A DNA stretch of 64,000 nucleotides from assembly GCA_963771905.1 (NCBI GenBank), contig CAVYVI010000015.1:186001-250000 (forward strand), read 5' to 3'. A model generated the notes under the pieces. That model made no database searches. It was not told the origin of the DNA and was given only the letters and a program-made list of their open reading frames with translations. The DNA is from Palsa-147 sp963771905. GTDB lineage: Bacteria; Acidobacteriota; Terriglobia; Acidiferrales; UBA7541. The translations under genes were made by a program, and so were the position numbers. Of this stretch, positions 59,503 to 64,000 are shown in pieces (position 1 is the first letter of the stretch; every line of letters starts with the position of its first letter).

Positions 59503-61043
59503 TGGAAACAATTCACAAGAAATTGCGGCGCGGTCTGATCGCGGGTCTCTCCATTTTTCTCCTGGCTGGCGCGGCCTTCGCAGCCGGCGACACCAAAGAT
59601 ACCAAGAAATCGAAGAATAAGAAGGCGGCACCTGCGGCCGGTGATTCCTCCGCCGAGCCGGACAAGCTGCTCTACGATCGCGCTATGGCGGATTACAAGC
59701 ACGGGAAGTATACGGTCGAGCGGCTTAGCCTGCAGACCCTGATCAATACGTATCCGGACAGCGAATATTTGGCCAAAGCAAAATTGGCGATTGGGGATTC
59801 GTATTACAAAGAGGGCGGCACGACGAATCTGACAGAGTCGATCGATACGTATAAGGATTTCATCACGTTTTTCCCGTTCCTCGACGAAGCGGCCTACGCG
59901 CAGATGCAAGTGGCGATGGCGCACTACCGCATGATGGAAAAGGCGGACCGCGACAATAGCCACGCTGAATCCGCCGAGGATGCATTCCAGACTTTTATTT
60001 TGAAGTATCCGAACAGCCCGCTGGTGCCGAAGGCGGAGCAACACTTGCGCGAAGTGCAGGAAATTATCGCCGACGGCGATTTCCGCGTGGCGAGTTTTTA
60101 TTACCTTAAGGGAATACGGTCGTATCGAGCCTCGCTTGCGCGCCTGAACGAAATCATCGAAAGGTATCCGCTCTACAGCCAGAGCGACGAAGCGTTGTGG
60201 ATGGCGGGAAATATTTATGAGAAGGCCGAGCGGCGCGAGACGGCGGATCAACTCTATGCTCGCATCGTGCGGGAATATCCGACTTCGAAACTTTCCGGCG
60301 ATGCCAAGAAAAAACTGACGGCAGCGAACTTTCCGATCCCTCAGCCGGATCCAGCAGCGCAGGCACGCGCCGCCAACGAGAAGAAGTACCTCGCGGAACG
60401 CCCTGGAATGCTGAAGCGCACCATGGGCGTCATTCACAGCGGCCCGGACTTCTCGACGGCTGCGCATAGCGGGCAGCCGAATTTGCAGCCACCCGCTGAA
60501 TCAGAGTCTGCGACGGATGTGCTGAGACCCGGGAGCAAGACACCGGGTTCGGTGGGAGCGGGCGGCGGGTCAGGGAATTCGATCGCCGTCGAGACAGTTC
60601 CGGCCGGCTCGTCCGAATCGACAGGCGATTCATCTGCGACACCTGCGAGCACGGGATCCGCGCCTGCAACCGATGCCCCGGCCGCTGTTCCCGACAACGG
60701 AAGTCTTCCAGCGCCGATGAATCTGGGAACCACGCCATCATCCGAAACGGCGGCACCGGCAGCCGAGCCGGAGACGCCCGCTACGGCGGCGACCGAGACA
60801 GCTCCGGCCGCCGCGACTCCTGACGCCACCGCAGTGATGACGTCGGGTGGCTCGGTGAATGGGAGCTCCTCGGGTGCGGCAAACCCACCGGCAACCGGCA
60901 ACGGGACGGCCAGTGGCACCGCCAGCACCGCTGCCGCGAAGACAAGCTCGGAGCAAACTGCGGCAAGCGCCGAAAAGCCCGATCCCAAGTCCGAATCCTC
61001 GAGCAAGAAAAAGAAGGGCCTCAAGAAGCTGATCCCCTGGTAG
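59502..61043 (+). CDS. bamD: BamD-like outer membrane assembly protein with long disordered tail
   Basis: The 513-residue protein starts at ATG 59502, overlapping the rpe stop (a GTG one codon earlier is possible). The signal is RRGLIAGLSIFLLAGAAFAA: it ends in Ala, not the lipobox Cys usual for BamD. Residues about 50-270 have TPR-like helices with DKLLYDRAMADYKHGKYTVE, LQTLINTYPDSEYLAKAKLA, GDSYYKEGGTTNLTESIDTY and KYPNSPLVPKAEQHLREVQE, the BamD fold. From about 290 to 495 a Pro/Ala/Ser/Thr/Glu-rich low-complexity stretch follows, ending KKKKGLKKLIPW. BamD helps insert beta-barrel proteins; the tail and missing lipid anchor are odd. Confidence 0.88.
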   Translation: METIHKKLRRGLIAGLSIFLLAGAAFAAGDTKDTKKSKNKKAAPAAGDSSAEPDKLLYDRAMADYKHGKYTVERLSLQTLINTYPDSEYLAKAKLAIGDSYYKEGGTTNLTESIDTYKDFITFFPFLDEAAYAQMQVAMAHYRMMEKADRDNSHAESAEDAFQTFILKYPNSPLVPKAEQHLREVQEIIADGDFRVASFYYLKGIRSYRASLARLNEIIERYPLYSQSDEALWMAGNIYEKAERRETADQLYARIVREYPTSKLSGDAKKKLTAANFPIPQPDPAAQARAANEKKYLAERPGMLKRTMGVIHSGPDFSTAAHSGQPNLQPPAESESATDVLRPGSKTPGSVGAGGGSGNSIAVETVPAGSSESTGDSSATPASTGSAPATDAPAAVPDNGSLPAPMNLGTTPSSETAAPAAEPETPATAATETAPAAATPDATAVMTSGGSVNGSSSGAANPPATGNGTASGTASTAAAKTSSEQTAASAEKPDPKSESSSKKKKGLKKLIPW

Positions 61044-61197
61044 ATTCTCCGGCAGACGCGCACGATCGTGACTGCTGATTGGTGCGGCACGGGGTCGTGC
61101 CAACGCCGTTGACTCCCCTCGACTGGAGTGCTACCAATGGAGATTCAGAAGCAGAGTTGGTGTGTCGCTGTTCGACACATCTAAAAGGGGAAATCTG

Positions 61198-63015
61198 GTG
61201 CCCAGGATTCTGGTCGCCGACGACAACAGCAACATCCAGAAGATGGTTGCGTTGGCGTTCGAAGAGCATGGAATCGAAGTTGTCGCCGTGGGCAACGGTG
61301 AAGCAGCGGTCCGACGCATGCAGGAGCTGATCCCCGACGTGGTTCTCGCGGACGTATTCATGCCGGTGCGCAACGGCTACGAAGTCTGCGAATTCGTGAA
61401 GAAAGACTCCCGGTTCGCGAAAATTCCAGTCATTTTGCTGGTTGGTGCGTTCGATCCGCTGGATGAAGCCGAAGCACGGCGCGTGGGCGCCGATGGCGTA
61501 CTGAAAAAACCATTCGTTCCGCCCGATCCGCTGATAGCCATGGTGACAGCGGCGCTGGCGAAACTCCCCAAACCGCCCAAGGCGGAAGTGGAAGTGCCGG
61601 TGATCGAAATTCCGAAACCTGCTCCTCCGCCGCAGATCATCGAGGAATTTCCCGAGCCGGCGGAAGGAGAAGCCGTCTATGCCTTCGGCACGGGACGCCG
61701 GTCGCTCGAAGACGAAGAAGCCGTGGAAGTGTCCGGGCCGAATCGTGCGCAAGTTGGCGGAAAAATTGCCGCCAAGACGGCGATTGAACCGGTAGTCGAA
61801 AGCGAAGAAGAACGTTTCTCCGGAACACAGGCAGACTGGCGTCGCCGCGAAGAAGTGGATTCCGCTTCCGTGCCGAGTTTTTCTGCCGGACTTGTCGATG
61901 AGCCCGCGCAAGCCGCGCAGGATTCCGCGGCCCCCGTTCTGGAAGCGGACGCGGAAATCGCCGAGCGCGGGCGCGCGGATTCTTACGTCGCAGAAACGGA
62001 TGTCGCCGACGAATCCGCGACCACGGGGGAAGTGGCGCAGCATGCGGGCGACACTCTCGTGGATGCGAACGAGGCTGGCCCTTCTGCGCCGAGCGAGACA
62101 GTTCGGACGGAGCCCGATACGGGGACGGATTCCCGGACGCCAAGGAAACACTGGATGGATTTGATGGCGCCGGTTTTGGCGCGTCGTGTGGGCTGGGGAA
62201 CCGAGCCTGCATCGGAAAGCGCGAACGCCGAATCCGGAGGTGCTTCCGGCGAATCACGGCCTGCGGTCGAAGCAGAATCAGCGCCGGCTATTTCGGAGCC
62301 GGTCGCGTTATCGTCCTCCGAGACATCGGCGAACGAAGAGCGCGAAGATCGATCCGCGTCCGGCCGGGAAGAAGGTCCGCACGAAGACGCTTCGCGCGGT
62401 TCTTCCGGCGCAGATATGATCGACGCTGCTTCGGGCTATCCAACGAGCGACTCGCACGATGAATCCGTGTTCGCTGACGCTGCCGTTGAGGCGCAATCCA
62501 CGGCGGAGGCGGAGTCTCATAATGGTGTGAATGCGATTTCTGCGGAAGATGACGACCGTGCGGTCGTGGATTCGCAATCAGAGGCGTCCCGCGCGAATGA
62601 GACGTCGACCGCGGATGATAACCGGGTCGTCGAAGAACAGACTTTTGCGCCGCTTGCCAGGATCGAAGAGATGGTGCCGCTGATTACGCATGAAGCTTCG
62701 CATAGCGACGCGAGCGCGTTCTCGCCAGAACCGGCGCCGACTTCACACGCGGAGCCCGAGTTTGCACCTTCTGCCCACGCCGGCTCGGAGTACGTGCACG
62801 GCGAAGCGGAGCACATTTCTGCAAGCGGGAGTTTTGCGGTTCCAGAGGCGGAGAACTCCTCAGCTGCAGCTCCGGCGGCTTCCCCGAGCGTCGACGAACT
62901 CGTCGCCAAAGTTCTCGAGAAGCTCGGCCCGCAGTTGCAAGAATTCCTCGCTAAAGGCGTGGTCCGCCCGCTGGTCGAAGATCTGCTTCGAAACTCCGAC
63001 GAAAAAAAGAAATAG
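61198..63015 (+). CDS. Receiver-domain protein with long acidic disordered region
   Basis: From GTG 61198, which has AAGGGGA upstream, the product has 605 residues; GTG 61162 is the alternative. Residues 1-125 are a receiver domain: RILVADDNSNIQKMVALAFE, IPDVVLADVFMPVRNGYEVC (phospho-Asp), and ADGVLKKPFVPPDPLIAMVT (conserved Lys). Residues about 130-550 are rich in Glu, Ala, Ser, Asp and Pro with no fold signature. The end has a conserved-looking amphipathic helix (SVDELVAKVLEKLGPQLQEF, then LAKGVVRPLVEDLL). No output domain is seen. The architecture resembles scaffold-type polarity or motility regulators; function is unknown. Confidence 0.85.
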   Translation: MPRILVADDNSNIQKMVALAFEEHGIEVVAVGNGEAAVRRMQELIPDVVLADVFMPVRNGYEVCEFVKKDSRFAKIPVILLVGAFDPLDEAEARRVGADGVLKKPFVPPDPLIAMVTAALAKLPKPPKAEVEVPVIEIPKPAPPPQIIEEFPEPAEGEAVYAFGTGRRSLEDEEAVEVSGPNRAQVGGKIAAKTAIEPVVESEEERFSGTQADWRRREEVDSASVPSFSAGLVDEPAQAAQDSAAPVLEADAEIAERGRADSYVAETDVADESATTGEVAQHAGDTLVDANEAGPSAPSETVRTEPDTGTDSRTPRKHWMDLMAPVLARRVGWGTEPASESANAESGGASGESRPAVEAESAPAISEPVALSSSETSANEEREDRSASGREEGPHEDASRGSSGADMIDAASGYPTSDSHDESVFADAAVEAQSTAEAESHNGVNAISAEDDDRAVVDSQSEASRANETSTADDNRVVEEQTFAPLARIEEMVPLITHEASHSDASAFSPEPAPTSHAEPEFAPSAHAGSEYVHGEAEHISASGSFAVPEAENSSAAAPAASPSVDELVAKVLEKLGPQLQEFLAKGVVRPLVEDLLRNSDEKKK

Positions 63016-63184
63016 CCTGAACGCGGCACAATACAGGAGCCTTGAGTGGGTCGATTTCCGTCAAGGCGACTTGCGCGGGAACAGCCGGCCTGACTTCCGG
63101 AATGACGCGCCGGGTCAACTCGGGCTACGGCAACGGAGAATGACTGCTTCACGCGGAGCGTTTCGGTCAAGCGGCGCTACTTCG

Positions 63185-64000
63185 CTAGCTGAGTGCGAGT
63201 CGCGTTTCGCTGAGATCGAGTTCATGTTCGAGCTTCCGTAGCACCTCATCGTTGATGCGGCCTTCGTTTCGCAGGCGAACAGCGGTTTTTCGTTCGACCC
63301 GCATTAGCTCGCCGAGTAACGCGCGGTAACGCTCGAGCTGCCGGTCGCTCATGGCCTCGCCTCCGTCAGTCTCTTTGGTCAGGCTGGCCAGACGGCGCGC
63401 GTAACGTTGGGAGATGTCATCGTAGATCGGCCGAAAAATCGGCCAAGTCTGATTCTCGCGCGCCCTGAAGATGCGTGAGAGCCGTGTTGGCGATGATTCG
63501 GCGCGCCTCGTCCTCCTCGGCGTTATTGACCGGCGCACCGGCCAGGCCCAGGGCGCGAATCAGGGCGGGCAGCGTGAGTCCCTGCAGTACCAGCGTGACC
63601 AGAATCACGCAGAACGTGAGAAACACGATGAGATTTCTCTCCGGGAACGGTTTGCCATCCGCGAGCGCTTCCGGTAGAGACATTGCCGCCGCCAAGGCTA
63701 AAACTCCACGCATGCCGGTCCAGCCGATCACGAAAAGCTGCTTTCCAGACGGCATGGAATAATTCTGATGCAAGAGCCGCGTACGGATTAAGTACGAGAG
63801 GTAGGCGCCGGGGTACATCCAGAGCAGGCGCAGCACGATTACGATGACGCTGAAAAGTGCGCCGTAGAAGAGCAGTTGGGGAAAGCTATATTCGCGAATT
63901 CCCGCGAGGACCTGCGGCAACTGCAAGCCGATGAGGACGAAGACCAGACCGTTGATGGCGAAAGTCAGCGAACCCCACACGGCCCCGGTCTGCAATCGGA
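63185..64000 (-). CDS. CPA1-type Na+/H+ antiporter, partial, frameshifted near the C-terminus
   Basis: The gene runs off the window at its 5' end. The membrane part reads WGSLTFAINGLVFVLIGLQL, LLWMYPGAYLSYLIRTRLLH, VIGWTGMRGVLALAAAMSLP, and FLTFCVILVTLVLQGLTLPA, as in NhaP/YjcE-type exchangers. After ALTHLQGARE the frame changes near 63455-63463 in a GC-repeat; the next frame continues ENQTWPIFRPIYDDISQRYA and ends RKLEHELDLSETRLALS at 63185. A 2-base deletion in GCGCGC would explain it. The shift affects only the cytoplasmic tail, so the protein may still work, or the sequence may be in error. Confidence 0.85.

Noticed and set aside
1..64000. tRNA, rRNA or selenocysteine-machinery genes
   Set aside because: None recognised by eye on either strand; this is a limit of manual reading, not proof of absence.

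Overview
The window is GC-rich chromosomal DNA that looks like a soil Acidobacteriota (Solibacter/Koribacter-like) genome. The evidence is gene content. There are two large Ser/Thr kinases fused to sensor domains (one beta-propeller, one TPR), an ADOP-type FtsX/MacB permease, an SBBP-repeat exported protein, a DUF885 peptidase, a GIDE-domain membrane protein and a def-fmt-rsmB / PASTA-rpe-bamD housekeeping neighbourhood. No rRNA or tRNA gene was recognised.

Layout. 1-10.2 kb is an accessory region: two membrane proteins, an intact IS5-type element with 4-bp target duplications, a HugZ-like flavin/heme protein divergent from a Tat-exported alpha/beta hydrolase, and several damaged genes (SDR start fragment, frameshifted MHYT-PAS histidine kinase, exported-protein gene with TAG and frameshift). 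It also holds a peroxiredoxin-like gene with TGA exactly where the first Cys of its CxxC motif should be. 10.7-16.5 kb is a minus-strand run of small detoxification-type enzymes (DoxX, SnoaL, two near-identical VOC proteins, DJ-1/PfpI, MBL hydrolase, crotonase), which may together handle reactive carbonyls. 17-24 kb holds exported and hypothetical genes, a candidate promoter-to-terminator small RNA with C-rich loops, an 84-bp hairpin tandem repeat, a CPBP protease, an unrecognised three-gene cassette, a cupin and a 1-kb repeat-rich spacer. 24-31.5 kb holds ispG with a structured leader, an LplT-like MFS gene overlapping a truncated acyl-ligase relative, a TlpA-like thioredoxin and a GIDE protein.

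31.6-36.2 kb holds a TonB-C-like exported protein, kinase 1, a small protein and a STAS protein. 36.7-42.9 kb holds the SBBP protein and an mlaE-mlaF-mlaD lipid-transport operon (minus strand). 43-47.2 kb is aroC-def-fmt-rsmB. 47.3-57.8 kb looks like inserted accessory material: ADOP permease, kinase 2, IS110 element, SBP56-like propeller protein, DUF885 peptidase. 58-63 kb resumes housekeeping genes with PASTA-rpe-bamD plus a receiver-domain protein. The window ends inside a CPA1-type Na+/H+ antiporter with a frameshift near its 3' end.

The main candidates for something undescribed are the possible selenoprotein (about 8.9-9.4 kb), the 6C-like small RNA (about 19.3 kb), two dispersed repeat families and the 20.98-22.57 kb cassette. 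Several independent frameshifts mean sequencing error or gene decay must be excluded for each unusual reading frame.
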